Assembly (NCBI GenBank): GCA_009739215.1
Contig: VSJF01000001.1
Location: 2,666,001 to 2,730,000, forward strand
From: Floccularia luteovirens
Taxonomy: Eukaryota > Basidiomycota > Agaricomycetes > Agaricales > Squamanitaceae
DNA: 64,000 bases
Direction: 5' to 3'
In this document: positions 11,918 to 25,700 of the stretch, in pieces
Layout of the letters: each line of letters starts with the position of its first letter
Numbering within the stretch: position 1 is the first letter of the stretch
Notes under the pieces: model-generated
Told to the model about the DNA's origin: nothing
What the model saw: the letters and a program-made list of their open reading frames with translations, nothing else
Database searches by the model: none
Made by a program: the position numbers and the translations under genes

Positions 11918-14417
11918 ATGCCTTCCCTTCTCTCTCTCCCTACAGAGGTTCTCTCAAACATAGCCTTTTCTCTCGTTGCCCTCTCTCCCTTGGGTCCTCC
12001 TTCAATTCTCATCCCCTTTCTCCTCACAGCTCCCTCCATAAATGCTGTTCTCAATCAAAACGCGAACCATGCCCTTTACGCTTCAATCGCTGCTCTCAAA
12101 TTCGATTGTTCACCCGTCGCTCGCAGGGCATTCCGTCCAACAGCAAAAGACGCAACCAGCCACCTCATCGACTGCTGCCGCGTCCTCCGTGTCATCCGTG
12201 CCGCAGACGTTACCTCTCAAGACGCCCCAGACGCTTTGCTATCCTCATTTGTTCTTCTTCTCGAAAACGATGGCCGCAACCGTGCCCAGCTTGAGTGGGC
12301 CGGCGTCTACAATTTTGCGGACCGCTATGTCCGCCAGCTCCTATACACAACAAGTCCATCCTTCGATGGCTGGCCAGAAGATGAAAGCTACAACGCGTCT
12401 GCCCTCTGGGTCCTCTGGCTCATGACAACACCAGGTTAGACCGTCGCACAAACTGTCTGATCCACGTTCCTTAACTTTCACACGTAGAATCACTGCGCGC
12501 AGAGTCGCAGGCCCAGAGTGAACACATGGTCAGACTGCTGTTTCCCTTTGTCTTTAATCCATTTCGCGTATGTATTTTTCCTTATCCTCTATATTTAATA
12601 TTAATCATTGTCATACCAGTACACATCGACAGAAGCTCCACCAAATCACTTCAATCTCCCTTTGCATGCGAACCATCCCATAGCAAATGCAGCAATTACT
12701 ATTCCTACACTGCATGGTAACTACCCTATTTATCCAGAACCTGAGCGTGCAACCAATTACGCACACTTTGGCTCCCGCCCTCGATTTTGCGTCCCCCCTG
12801 CTGCAAATGCTGCAAAACTGCTCTTCTTTGCTCGAAGAGAGCTTCTTGTCCTTGCAATTCCGCCTTCCTTGCCTGCGACACGTGCTGACGCTCGCGCTCG
12901 TGGTATAACTGGGGTTATGCCAACACAAGAGGATATACGCGAGGTAAATAGTCACAAAGGTGCGCAGCCAGTGGACCGCGTAGTATGGGATTGGGATCTT
13001 GGAGTGGCTCGCCGTGGGCCTGATGGGAACAGCACCGTAGTGAAAGGGGATAGTGCAAGTATCAAGTGGGACTGCAGTTGGTGGCGTCAACGTACATGCC
13101 ATGATTTGTGGCGCCGTCAGCCCAGATGGCGCCCCGGACAGTTGTACGTCCCCGGTTCTATGAGCGGACTCTGGCAGGGCCGTATCTTGGTAAGTTGATA
13201 CATTTTTCCGTTCTTCCCTTTGCTTCACGTTCGGCTCTATACAGATACCATTTGAAGGTGCTCTTGCGCAAGTCATAAACGATGCAGCATTTCCCCAGGG
13301 GGGCCTCGATTTGAACTTCGCAATGCAACCTTTGTTCATGCGACTCCAGGAACATCATTGTCTCTTTCCTGAAATAGGGGAACAAAACGCCTCGACCGTT
13401 AATAACCATCTTCGCCCTACACGCCCCATTCCAGAACCTAATGCTGTCCAACTGGATGGAGGCCACGAAATAGATTTGAGTAGCCAAAATGCCTGGCTAC
13501 CTGGACGTATAGGGGGCGTAAATTGGACGCGTGTCGCTCCATCGGAACGGCAAGCAGAAGAGGTGCGTCGTAGAGGAGGTAATGTCAGAATTCCCAGTGA
13601 CATGAGAATGCGCGAACTCGTGCGCATCACACTTGATTATGACACACTCAATAATCCCACAACTCCCGTGTATATCTATGAAACGTATTCACCCACACAG
13701 CGTAGCATGCACGCACCAGAGCGTTGTACCCATTGTTTTGCGCGTGAACAAGTCTTAGCACGTATCAGAGGGGAGGAGGCCGAGGTTGTTGAACGACTCT
13801 TTGCGGCTATCGGACTGGGAAGCGATATTTCCAGGGAAACACAAGGCTCCGATGTTGAAATGGATGAAAGTTCGAGTGATGTGGATTCCTTGATGGATGA
13901 AGACTCAGATGATGATGAAGGACAGGAACTCGAGTTTGAGGGCGATGACATGCCAGATGGAGAACCTGAAATCATTACACCTACTGGTGAATATGTCGAG
14001 AGCACGAGACGGGTACACGATAGGTCACATATCGAACCATGTGAGGGAGTTATGGACATTGTCTTGACAGGACGCGTAAGCCTGATTTCAGTAATATTTT
14101 GCAGTACTAATTATTAAAAAACCCACAGACGGATGATCGACACTCTTTCGCATGGAACAAATACGAGTTCTACGGTCGCGTACGCCGTTGGGATGGCCTG
14201 ATAGCTATTTTACGCAAAACTGCAAGTCCCCCCTAACCAAGCTCTTATATAATCACTAATTCACTTTCCACAGACCTTCCCGGCCGTTCAGTATAACCTC
14301 TTGTATGGTTATCTAGTCGGCAAGGATACATTTGTAGGGAACTGGCGCATGGCATCAGCTGACCCACTTGCTCCTGGATGGGAGAGTGCCTTTGTTATGA
14401 GCCGTCGTGAGGAATGA
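11918..14417 (+). CDS. F-box domain protein (large, basidiomycete type)
   Basis: The N-terminus (LPTEVLSNIAF..PPSILIPFLLTAPSINAVL) matches the F-box of a large basidiomycete protein family, so the product is probably a substrate adaptor of an SCF ubiquitin ligase. Six exons join in frame: 11918 to about 12435, then segments beginning ESLRAES, YTSTEAP, IPFEGALAQ, TDDRHSFAWN and TFPAVQYN. The large central exons contain WDCSWWRQRTCHDLW and a Cys pair (CTHCF). A strongly acidic stretch (VEMDESSSD..DEDSDDDEG) precedes a C-terminal block conserved in appearance (WNKYEFYGRVRRWDGL..GNWRMASAD). An antisense open frame of 242 codons over 12611-13339 is a shadow. I know no substrate. Confidence 0.82.
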
Positions 14418-17400
14418 AACCTTTCGGAGTGAGAGCTTCGAGTTTTAAGTATCATATGAAAGTTATTTCTTGTCGTTGATGATTTGATGCGCTTGCGCTA
14501 CAGCCCATTTTCGTGTTTTTGCTGCTCACGATTTAGATATACACTTGCTATGTCCTCGTCTCCAAGTGGAAAAAAGAACACTTGTTCATTACGCACTATG
14601 TCTTTTAATGACGATTACAGGCACTTTTACCCATAATTGCACCCCTTCCTGCATCCATATTGCATCGGAAAAAGCTCGTATTCTTCTGGGGATGAGCGCA
14701 CTCAGCCGCATGTTTCCTATTTGCTCGATCGTTAAAGAAGAACTTGTCAATAGCCCGTTTACCCCATTTCAATTCTATACATTGTCCGGCTTGGCCGCGT
14801 TCGGCTCTGACGGGAGTGATTTCAAGTAAGTAAGGTTTGAGAACATCATTACAGTAAATACAATAACATAGATACTTGACTGATAAGAACACGCCTATCA
14901 ATAGCAGTGAAATCCCCCTGATCAATTACCTTTCACGGAAATCTTTCGGGGTAACTGGATCTCTTCAAATTATTTTGTTTTTTTTAAACCGGGTTTCTTT
15001 TCAACCCACCTCCCCTTCTCCACACGGACATGCCTTTTTTTGGGCTGTTCGAGTTCATTTCCGCCTTTCACGCGTACATCTCGTTTTATTATATTCGTTT
15101 CTTTTTCTGATGATGGAGTGATGGGGATGATGGAGAAACCCCGCGAAGAAGGATGCTGATCTCATGTCATCCGTTTCTTGATTCCGTGTAATTTTTTTCT
15201 CCCTTCGAGAACACGGAGATGTGTAGACTCGAAATCAGAAAAAATAACGGCATTGCGTTTATTACAGGGTATGGAGCGCCAACTTTTTGGCATGCATCAT
15301 GTTGATTCGTTTACAAGTGACTTATTACTCATTACTCGTTCGTCTCCGATTCAGGTAGTTCCACTTCCCATTTTCAAATTGGCACGGAAGGGAGAGGCAC
15401 CCACCCTGGCACTTACCATACAGGGCTTTGGGCATCCGGAGTTCGTCCTCCTCCTCTCAGGTTCCCTTTGTGTTTTCTCCTTTATTTTCTATTATTAAAC
15501 TATTTCCCCCCCACATATTCGCTGGCACGAATGCAATACGAAAAACACCTGGCAGCCAAGCTTGGCTTTTCCCAGCCACTGTCAAGATGAAATATGGTGA
15601 GTACGAACCGAACCGTTACTGGTTCTGAAATCCGAAAGTGATACAATTCCCACTAAGCCACTACATATGACATCGCATAATTTGTCTTGTACATAACACG
15701 AACATCTTATGTCGGCATGCCGCATTGCCTAATGCTATCTGTTTTCTCCTATTCTCCCATATACGCTCTGCCCTGGGGTCTAGTTCCGCCGGCATTCACT
15801 CTCACGCAAATTTTTTTCCCATCTACAGTTGGCATTTGGTTTCATGTTTTTATTATTACACGGGAAAAAGAAGGCTTATTACAAAAGTCTATGTATATGG
15901 CCACAGATATGCGGTTCGAGACTAGTCTTCGACACAGAGCGAGGCCCTCCAATTCTTGGACTAAGTTAACACGCCATAAAGTGGCCACCATACCATATAG
16001 CGTTACACCTTCCGAAACACCACACGTCTTGGCAAGTAATTTGGTACATACCAAAAACACCTTGGAACCTGCCAGTGTCACATACAAAGCACATATTCAA
16101 GAAAAATAAGGATGTGTTACAGCACTCGGGTTACAATATACCGCGGCCCGACGGGGCCACAATCATACATACCGACGGCGAATTACCCAGTTTCAATTAT
16201 GTTTTTCACTCTAAAAAATGCGATTCAGTTCCCAGAATATTTGAGCGGTGGCTGTCAAGTTTATTACTGTGCACCTGCAGGCGTTTGCAAGCGCACTCAT
16301 CCCTTACTTTGTAGGCAAATTTCTTGTTGCCCAGGTTGCTAGTTGCTGGTTGCCACTAGTGTAGTTTGTGGCGGCTACTTATGGATTAGGTCGTTATCTA
16401 AAATCTCATACATATTGTACATATGCACCGACAAACATACACCCTCCCTGTCAATCACCAATTGAAAAAATATTAGACGACCGGAAGTTGCCGTGTTTTA
16501 CTCGTATCCGTGTCTGAGCAACTTGTTATATCTTTCCGCTTTCCCCCTGCTTGATACCTTTTTTTGAATGCCGTGCGCCCTCATTCCAGCATCGGTCTCC
16601 CCACTGAGGTCCTACGGTAACTCACTCTAAGTAGTGTGCAAGGGTTAGTAGAGAAACTAATGCAACCATATCCCACAGTGGAGAAGATAAGATATTGCAA
16701 TGGTATTAAAGTACTTTCAGAAATCAACATAGCGAACACAGCATTCTCGTCGATCTTTTGAAACAACTAATAAGTAACGGGCCTCGTCATCCGCGGAGAC
16801 GCATAATCTCTTCCATCCCTGGGACCTTTGTTATGATTCTGAATATAAACCATCAAAATTTTACGCGGCAGCCGTTGGCGACAAAGCAATAACTAGCGAG
16901 ACTGACACTCCGTTGATTGCCGTTTGTCGTCAGTTCTTCGTTCCCCTTGTCCCCGTCCCTTTACTTACTGGATTTAACTGTCAGTGAATTCGTACTGCAC
17001 CTGATGAGGATTTATGGGAAGTGATCAGGGTGATGGAGGGGCGGAGAGCTCGTCTCGTTAACATCATTTTATTTATTTTAAAAGTGTGTATATCCGACTT
17101 TCTCTTGCCGTAAATCGACTTGGAAATGATATGTAAGTAAGCATACCATCATGGAAAACGGCGTTTAATTGCCAGTTAGGTGTTCATTTGTACTGAAAAA
17201 AGATAAATCTGAAAAAAGATAAAAACGTTGTCGGAACGCGGGACGTGCTTGCCTGAAAGCGTGTGTTATTGTTTTTGTTTCTTATTCGTCTCGTTCCATT
17301 GATATCTTCTCACCTAGTTACATGCTATATATCTTATCGCTTCCATTTGTTCTTGTTCGAATTTCTATGTTTCAACTTTGTTCTTGTCACTCGCCTGTTT

Positions 17401-20001
17401 AGGTCATGAACATTTCGCTGTCGACGTGAAAAAGACCTTTCTACATCGTTCTCTCACACATATACATGCTATATCTGGAATTTATCGGCTATTAAACCAA
17501 AATCATACGCCGAAGCCTGCCTTTGGACATGTTCCTTGCTACTGATGCCAGTTCACTGGGTCAGGCTCTGCCTAACGTGTCGAAACATACAGCGTACACA
17601 AAGCTTGGTCGACGTTAAATACGCCGAATTCCGCTGCGGCTTATTAATGAAGAGAAACGTATTCATTATCACCTCCAATTTTGATAATTCCCAGATCCTA
17701 GGATTCCAGAAGAATGGGAGAATGCTGTTGTCTTCTCTTTATGTATGTCTTTTTTCGGGAACACCGCGCATCGCGTTGACCCTCCGACAAAGAACCGAAC
17801 ATTGGGAACGAGGTACGGGTACGAACCTGTCAATATGTCAGAAATTCATGGACTTTCATCCCCTCGTCGTATGTGCTGGATATTAGCCACGTATTTTGGA
17901 GCATTATTAGCTTAGTCTTATAGGTTTGAACAAAGATCTTTTATCAAGATGAAAATACGTTTTGCTGCGCTCGACTTAGATGCGACTTCCAGCACGTGAT
18001 GAAACGTGAGTTATTCATCTGCGCCGGCGGACTCTGTTAATTTGGCCGTTGTGGCTTGCACGAAGTTGTACGTTTTATCAATCGCACATGCCTCCTCCAT
18101 AAAGCAAACTCTCACTCCACCGCATTCTAACAAGCTTACGACTATGGCAGGCGGCGTTTATCAAACTTTCAAGGCATACGCCATGAAGAAGCGTACCCTA
18201 GTAAACCTACCTTACATAAATCATTTATGAAACCTTTCGAGTCATTTACGCCGACAAGCCCTTGGCTGGTGTGCGTTTCAACAGTTCTCTTGAGTTTTAA
18301 TTTTCCTTTAGCGAGAATTAGTATTTAGGTTTCTCTTCGCACCATGCGCTGGCTTGCGGCTGTCCAGGAATCTGGCGGATTAGACTCCACTCTTATACAC
18401 GCACATAATACTAAGCCGTCTGTGATTCCTGAAAATTATGTCGATCGCGCCCATCCGTGCCTACCGTCCGCGCTACACAACTTGTGTTTTGGCTTGGGTT
18501 GCTGAGTCATCCAATTGAATTGTTAGCGAAACTCGGAGGAATCTTCTCCCGTGAAACTGTGTCTCAATTGTTCGAAAATCTGTGCATTGTCAGCGTATCT
18601 AATCGCATTTAATACTTTTTGTCGGCAGCCGAAATACTTGATGGCTTCTGTAATTCTCACTTCTTATAGTATGTGACGTGAACGTGTGGGCCTATACTGG
18701 GTAGTTATGGGTCCTCCGCTAAGTTGTGAACCATGCCACTTGTGAGTCGAGCTAAGAATCGCTATGGATCCGTAGCAAGACATACTCCGTGATATGGATG
18801 CCGGCACACGGCGCTCCCAAGCACACTTCTTGAAACAACCTCCCCGTCTCTTCTTTCCCTCCATTTCCCACCTTTCTTCTTCTCATTCACCGATTTCCGA
18901 TAATAGTTTGTATCTTACCTCAGACTCTCACCTTCATACACTTCTCGATTACTACATGACAGCTCGACGACGCCTGCATGTTCACACTGCATGTAACCTG
19001 CCGTTCCACATGGGACCTACTCCGCTTTGACTGGAGATTTCTTAAATTTTTCTCATTACAGCATACTGATCCTTGAGTGAGGGCAGAGGATCAGCACCAC
19101 TGCTTCAATGATCATGACATCCAACCCACGTCTTTAGGCTCTTAGGCCCGGTTTTCCAATGCCGTGTATCCACCAGATACCTGGGATATGGATGCTTGAC
19201 ACGTTCATGCTATCATCCCCTTTGGCGTCGCCCGCGGTGCTCTTTGTGTCGTTTTCGCTATCTTCTCGGCCCTCGGAAGGTTTGCCAATAGCACATAACA
19301 GAAGTAAGGCCCTGTATACCTCTCTTTTGGGAATCGTATTTTGGGAAATTACTTTCTGGAGGCGCTGTGGGGGAATTTGCGGCACCCATATACTGTATAT
19401 CCGTTCCTGAATATTTACATTTGCCACAGGTCACTTAAGCTTCGCTGATACCAATACCATCTGATAGATCTCAATCATATATGATGATCTTATTTTGACG
19501 GTGATAACTGTTTGTAGACAAGATCAGAATCAAAATTCTCCGAATCTTGGCGTTCCTCTCATGTTACATCAGAATTTCTAGTTCTCGCATAGTTCCGTCC
19601 GTGTTTCCGCCATGAATCTCTGCAACAGTAGATTTTGTAGCCTGAAACTAAATAAAACTAAGAAGTATATGCGATGGATGAAGATTTAATGATTTATACA
19701 GCTAAACTAAGAGGTTATATTTATAGAACAATTGTGCATGTGCATTGTCTTTCAAAACATGCATCAAGACAAAAACTGATAATGAATTTCTGCGGCATTG
19801 GGCCCTATCCAACGCGTTGTATGGCATACTTCACACAAGCTATTGAGTAACTGTTCTATTATTGCATTTATAGACTCGTGATAACGTAGGCCGCACATAC
19901 TTCGCATGGACCGGCTTGTTATCCGGTGGGACATCTTTACACCAATCATCAGGCGACTAGTAGTAAACTGGCGGCGAAAGGCTACCCGTATTTTGTAAAC
20001 C
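14418..20001. other. 5.6-kb stretch without a recognised gene
   Basis: I find no domain-bearing gene here. A 94-codon frame from 14545 ends at a strong donor (GTAAGT at 14826) that could splice over 46 nt (acceptor at 14871) into a second open stretch running to about 15121. The joined product resembles nothing I know and may be a non-coding transcript. Much of 14.9-19 kb is rich in C+T tracts and in sequences resembling donors and acceptors (for example atgtaagtaag near 17131), which would suit a spliced non-coding RNA, a long leader or old decayed sequence. I detect no tRNA, rRNA or repeat array. Confidence 0.45.
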
Positions 20002-21737
20002 ATGGTGTCCTTGATGTCGCCCCAGTCAGATAGTATACTACCACAAAGGCATATCTACCGCATCCTTGCGGGTCAGGTATTTGATTCACACGAGCGTAAA
20101 CTCATTCCAAAACAAACGATTTGTGTGGATGGTGATACTGGTTTGATTCTCGATATACGGCCGACAGACGCGATCGCATTTGCTCCTGGCAATCGCAACA
20201 CATCGGCCGCAGTGATAGACGAGATTAACCTATCTAGTCTGACGGTCTTACCTGGCTTTGTTGACGTTCATGTTCATCGTGCGTCATAACATATCTACTG
20301 TATCTTTATTTTTGTTGACTGAACTGTCTAACAGTATTCTTACATCAATATTCGGAAACTCCCTGGCAAGATCAGCTCACAAGAGAAAGCCTCGCAGAGC
20401 GTACCATTCGCGCAACTGTGCACGCGCGCAAGACCCTTTTGGCAGGCTTCACAACAGTTCGGTAAGCACAGCAGTCCCATTGCCATTCGTCAACCTGATA
20501 AGTAACTTCATGCTTCCATTTGATGGCTGACAGTGACCTAGGAACGGAGGGTTCCTTTGATGCAGATCTTGCGCTGCCCAAATGTCTGTCTGGCGGAAAT
20601 CCTATAGTACCTGGGCCAAGATATTACTGCGCAAATAGGGCTATCATCACAACTGGTGCATACGGTGTGTTGATCGTTTCTTGGTATCGTGATATGACTT
20701 TTATGAAATGAGTCATTACTGCGGGTCCTAAAAGCTCGGTATATCCCTCACAAGATGGGGTTGATGGGGTTACAGGTGCAGAACCTGCGGATGGTGTTGA
20801 TGCGTGCATTCGTGCCGTAAGACGGCAGATCGGAGCTGGAGCTGACTGGATCAAGGCAAGTATCAGTCATGGCGCTCTATACACTTTTTAAAACAGTATC
20901 ATTAGATATATGCTGGTGAGAACTTTCCTCCGGTGTGAATGAAGAGACATGTTAACGTTCACTGATTTAACAGACTACCGAGTGAGATCACGTCAAGATG
21001 ACGTTTCACCAAATATCAGTGGCCAATCTATAGCAACGTTCAACAAGGAAGAACTTAAGGCTATGATATCAACGTCGCACGCACTAGGCGTCAAAGTTGC
21101 TACTCATGCACAAACCCCTGGCCAAATCAGTACTTTACTTGATTTGGGGGTGGATAGCATTGAACATGGCGGAGAAATGTATATGGACGAGAATTGTATT
21201 GCCAAATTTGCAAATACAAAACATACAACCTGGGTGCCAACACTCGCTGCATTTTACACAACGAACGTTGGATGGGAGCGCTCGCAGAAATCATTCCTCG
21301 AAGCAGTTACAAAGCATGGGATGGAAAATATCGCCTGTGGTGGTGATACGGGAGTGTTTTCGCATGGCAATAATGCGTTAGAACTCACTTTAATGCGACG
21401 CCTTGGAGTAGAATGGTACCGCATTTTGGCATGGGCGACTTTAGGTGGGTGGAAATGTATACGGGGCATGGAGTGGGAGGGGAGGGAAGGCGAACGCCGC
21501 ATGCAAGCTGTGGAACGAGATGAATTCAATAAAGAAACGTTCCAAGGTTTGGATAGAGGCGTTCCGTGGGGTTCGATAAAAAAAGGCTGGGCAGCTGATT
21601 TGATAGGCATCGAAGGAAAGCTAGATGGTAGCGTGGAGGAGTTTGAGCATTCCATCAATCAAGGTATCGTCTTCGTGATGAAAAGTGGGAAGATTTATAA
21701 ACAGCATGGCAAAGCCACCAATGAATGTTTTCCGTAG
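20002..21737 (+). CDS. Amidohydrolase (imidazolonepropionase-like metal-dependent hydrolase)
   Basis: This is a metal-dependent hydrolase of the amidohydrolase superfamily. After an N-terminal beta-rich segment it has the entry motif LPGFVDVHVHL with the HxH metal ligands. Then come AGFTTVRDLG, the GADWIK lysine expected to be carboxylated, ATHAQTPGQI and SIEHGGEMY with further ligand histidines, CGGDTGVF with the late aspartate, and a C-terminal GWAADLIGIEG strand followed by VMKSGKIYK, usual for the family. All metal-site positions appear to be present, so it should be active. At least five exons splice in frame; the exon after HVHL starts FLHQYSETPW. The substrate (cyclic amide, dipeptide or similar) cannot be told from sequence. 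Confidence 0.88.
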
Positions 21738-22769
21738 ATAACAAATACTACATTCCCGGTCCATTCATTTACAGTTCCTATTGTCGCTGGGTTCACTGAG
21801 ATATTTGACCGCTCGCGTCAAGTCATATTTGAGTTTTTGTTTTTTCAAATAGGTTGTAAATGGGAACGGCTGAAATATATAGACTACGGGGAGATTTCGC
21901 TGTCTACCTAACTTGTACTTGCAGTGTTAACGCACATCATCCATCATATGTACCCATAATGATTCTAATAACATATCCTAAAACCGTGAGCATAGTCAAG
22001 AATCTGGTACACTGTTTTAGAACCCATACTATGAACCTATTACACCCATGAAATAGCAAGTTGTTCAACCCCTTCGCTATCCACTCCCGTTTTGGGAGCT
22101 GAGTGGTGCTACGGAGGGTGGTGCATTCTCAGCACTCAGCTCCTGTACAGTTGGGTGCAGTTTTAGTAAGTGGGAGTTGAGCTCGTAGCCTTAGGGCGAA
22201 TACCACCGTCTTTTTCTCTTTATACTTCCTAACTTTGAACTGACTTTCTTATTCTACTAGCCAGGTTCAGATCTTGCCAACTACAAATCAATATTTTTTT
22301 TAGAAAAAATTGAAGATGATAGAAATAGAGCTCCTCAAAACGCCCTTGCGACAGTTAAGAATTTTGGAAGTGGGACCTGACCAAGTGCTAATTTCTTAAA
22401 TAACTCTTCCGTATGAGGATCCAGCAACTACACGGAAAGAATGGACTATGAGTTGTATTCGTGGGCTTATCCTGGATAACCGGGAAAGATTTGGGGTTGG
22501 GGATATACTCGGTGGATAACACGGTTTTCCTCGATCCCGTTTCTATTACCTTTTAGTTGATGCAATGGCGAGTCGTAGCAAAATGCCTGACCAGGGCCCA
22601 CTCCCTGCACGAATGCGACTGAAATACGATAATTGAATGTTTGAAGTGTGCGCATGGTTCACGAGGAATATAACAGCACGTCGCGTCTTCAAGTTTCCCA
22701 CGGATTCATTCCACCTCACATATTTTGGTTTGGCCGCAATCACTTGTAACATTATACCACTTGCTAGCC
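21738..22769. other. Intergenic stretch with a small inverted repeat
   Basis: No gene is recognised. An 11-nt perfect inverted repeat (GGAGCTGAGTG at 22095-22105, complement at 22133-22143) lies within a G-rich segment, and a related form (gggagttgagctc) follows near 22170. It may be a remnant of a small element. The last part is the promoter of the beta-COP gene. Confidence 0.5.
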
Positions 22770-25700
22770 ATGTCTTCTTCTTCGGACTCAACCTGTTACA
22801 CTGTCGTATTTGAGTCCAGTGCAGAGTACCCGTCTGCTGCTGAACTCCGTTCCGGCTTGGAGAAAGGCTCGGACGAGGTGAAGATCGACACGTTGCGCAA
22901 AATCATAGTTTCGACAATCAATGGAAATCCTCAAGTAAGGGAACACTTATTTAATTAAAATATACCAGGCTCACAAGACTCTATCTCAAGCCCACCCTGA
23001 TGATGCCCATAATACAATTTGTCATGCCTTCACGAAACAAACAACTGAAGAAATTGTTGCATTTTTATTGGGAGGTTTGTCCGAAGTACGATGAGAATGG
23101 CAAACTGAAGCAAGAGATGATTCTTGTTGTGTGCGTCTTCTTTATTATCACGTTAGGTCTTTGTGTTAACCTCAAGCGTGTAATTGAAGCAATGCAATTC
23201 GTAACGATTTGGTAAGTGAGTCTGATTAGACGCCTGATCCATTGTTTAGACTGCTCTGTTACGCTAGCAACATCCTAATGAGTATATTCGTGGCGCGACT
23301 CTACGGTTCCTCCAAAAAATTGCAAAAGATGCGGAACTTCTAGAACCGCTTGTACCAACATGCCGTTCCTGCCTAGAACATCGCCATTCATATGTGCGGA
23401 AGAACGCTGTTTTCGCCGTTTTTTCAATATATCGCGAATTTGAACATCTCATACCCGATGCGCCAGAACTCATGTTTACATTTTTGGCTGCGGAAACTGA
23501 CTCTACATGCAAACGAAATGCATTTGTATTCCTGGCTCATTGTTCCATGCAAAAAGCTGTGGAGTACATATTAAATATCTATGACACAATTTCTTCATTA
23601 GACGAAGCATTGCAGATGAGTATCATAGAGGTGATTCGCCTTGATTGCAAAAACGACTCAGCGCATCGCGTAAGTCTATACCATTCGATTAACTTTGACA
23701 ACCCACACTAATGTTATCATGTAGGCCAGATATATTCGATGCATACTTGAGCTTCTAAACACCCAGTCTCATGCTGTGAAGTACGAAGCAGCCACCACTC
23801 TCACTACCTTAACACAGAACCCTGCTGCAGTCAAAGGTGTGTTCATTAGTCATATTTTGTGCAACTTAATCTTATCTAGTTTGGTTTAGCTGCCGCTTCT
23901 TGTTTGATCAGCTTGGTAATAAAAGAGTCTGATAATAACGTCAAGCTCATTGTTTTGGACCGTCTGGACAACCTCAGATCAAAACATGGACACGTTCTAG
24001 ATGGCTTAATTATGGACGTTCTTCAAGTTCTCTCGAGGTGACTAAAAGCTCCGTATTTTTTGTGATGGCGGATTGATCACAGTATAGTGCTGATATGGAA
24101 GTTCGAAGAAAAGCTATAAGTATTGTGTTAAGCATGACGTCAAGTAGAAATGTGGAGGAAGTTGTTTTATTCCTCAAAAAACAATTACAAAAAACACAAG
24201 AAGCAGACTTTGAAAAGGTACCCAGCTCAAATATTGAAGGGTTCAACTCTGACAAGTGTTCTTAAAAGGCTCCAGAATATCGGCAATTGTTGATTCAGTC
24301 CATTCACCAGCTCGCTATTAAATTCTCAGAAGTAGCTGCAAGCGTTGTACATGCTCTTATGGAATTCTTGGGCGACTCCAGCAATCCTTCGGCTTTAGAT
24401 GTGGTTGCATTTGTGAGGTTAGTACACTTTTTACTATTCCTGCACATCACTCATGTATTTATTCAGGGAAGTCGTCGAGAAATTCCCCAACCTGCGTGAA
24501 ACAATCTGTGATAAGTTGATATCAACGCTACCAGAAATCAAGTCGGGGAAGGTTTTCCGTGGCATCCTTTGGATTCTAGGAGAATACGTGGAAACTGTGT
24601 CAGACATTCAAAGCACGATGCGTGAAATTCGCAAGGTTCTTGGTGAAATTCCAATTCTGGCTTCAGAGCAGAGGTTACTAGATGAGGCTGGTGGGGACGA
24701 TGAGGATAAAGGCAAAGACAAAGAGAAGCCCAAGACGGAGGGTAGTGGAAAGCCAAAAGTTTTGGCTGATGGTACTTATGCTACAGAATCGGCATATACG
24801 AGTGTCTCTGCTGCAAGGTTGGAAGCTGTAAAGGCAGCCACAAAACCACCTCTGAGGAGTGAGTGTATGTGAATCTTGTACTCTCACTAAACTTAAACAT
24901 CCTATAAGCTTTGATTCTTGGTGGAGATTTCTTTACTGGCGCTGTTCTGGCTGCTTCTTTGACTAAACTTGTCCTGCGGTTTGTCGAAAAAGCAAAAGAT
25001 CAAGTTGCATCAAATGCTCTACGAGCGGAGGTTAGTGCATATTACACCACTTCTCTGATTTATAATTCTCATTAACAAAATGTTTAGGCTATGTTGATCA
25101 TGGCCTCTATCATTCGAGTGGGGCAGTCCAAGTTTGTAACGGTTCATATCGACGAAGATTCGAATGAGCGTATCATGAACTGTATTCAAACTCTGAGCGA
25201 GCTTGAAGCACAGCCTGCAGTCCAAGGAGTATTCTTGGAGGACACTAAATCTGCATTCTCCAAGATGCTAAATGCACAAGAGGTGGCTACTACTTAACAA
25301 AATGAATGGCATTGTTTACTCAAGTGAAATATTAGAAACGCGCGGCAGAGAAGAAGGCAGCAGAGGCTTCCACAACAGTGGCTACAATTCAAGTTGATGA
25401 TCTTTTGTCTTTCCGTCAATTCTCGAAGAAAACTGCAGACGACGCAATTGATGTAAGTGTTGCTTTAATAGTCCAGAATGTGACTTGACATCCTTACTCT
25501 TGATTTCAGTATGATGAGGACGTTGGACGGGCAACTGGCTCAGGGGAAGTACAGGAAGATTTCATGTCTAATCTTAGTCGTATCTCTCAACTCACTGGTA
25601 GGTCATGTGTAAAAATCTGTTTATTATCTCCTATTAAGACGTTGAAGGTTTCTCTGACCCAATATATGCGGAGGCGTTCGTCAAGATGCATGGTTTCGAT

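Noticed and set aside
12611..13339. 242-codon open frame on the minus strand
   Set aside because: It is antisense to the spliced F-box gene, has no recognisable domain and would ignore the clear plus-strand splice sites.
22095..22143. 11-nt inverted repeat as terminator or MITE
   Set aside because: Too short, no second copy and no flanking duplication; only noted in the intergenic description.
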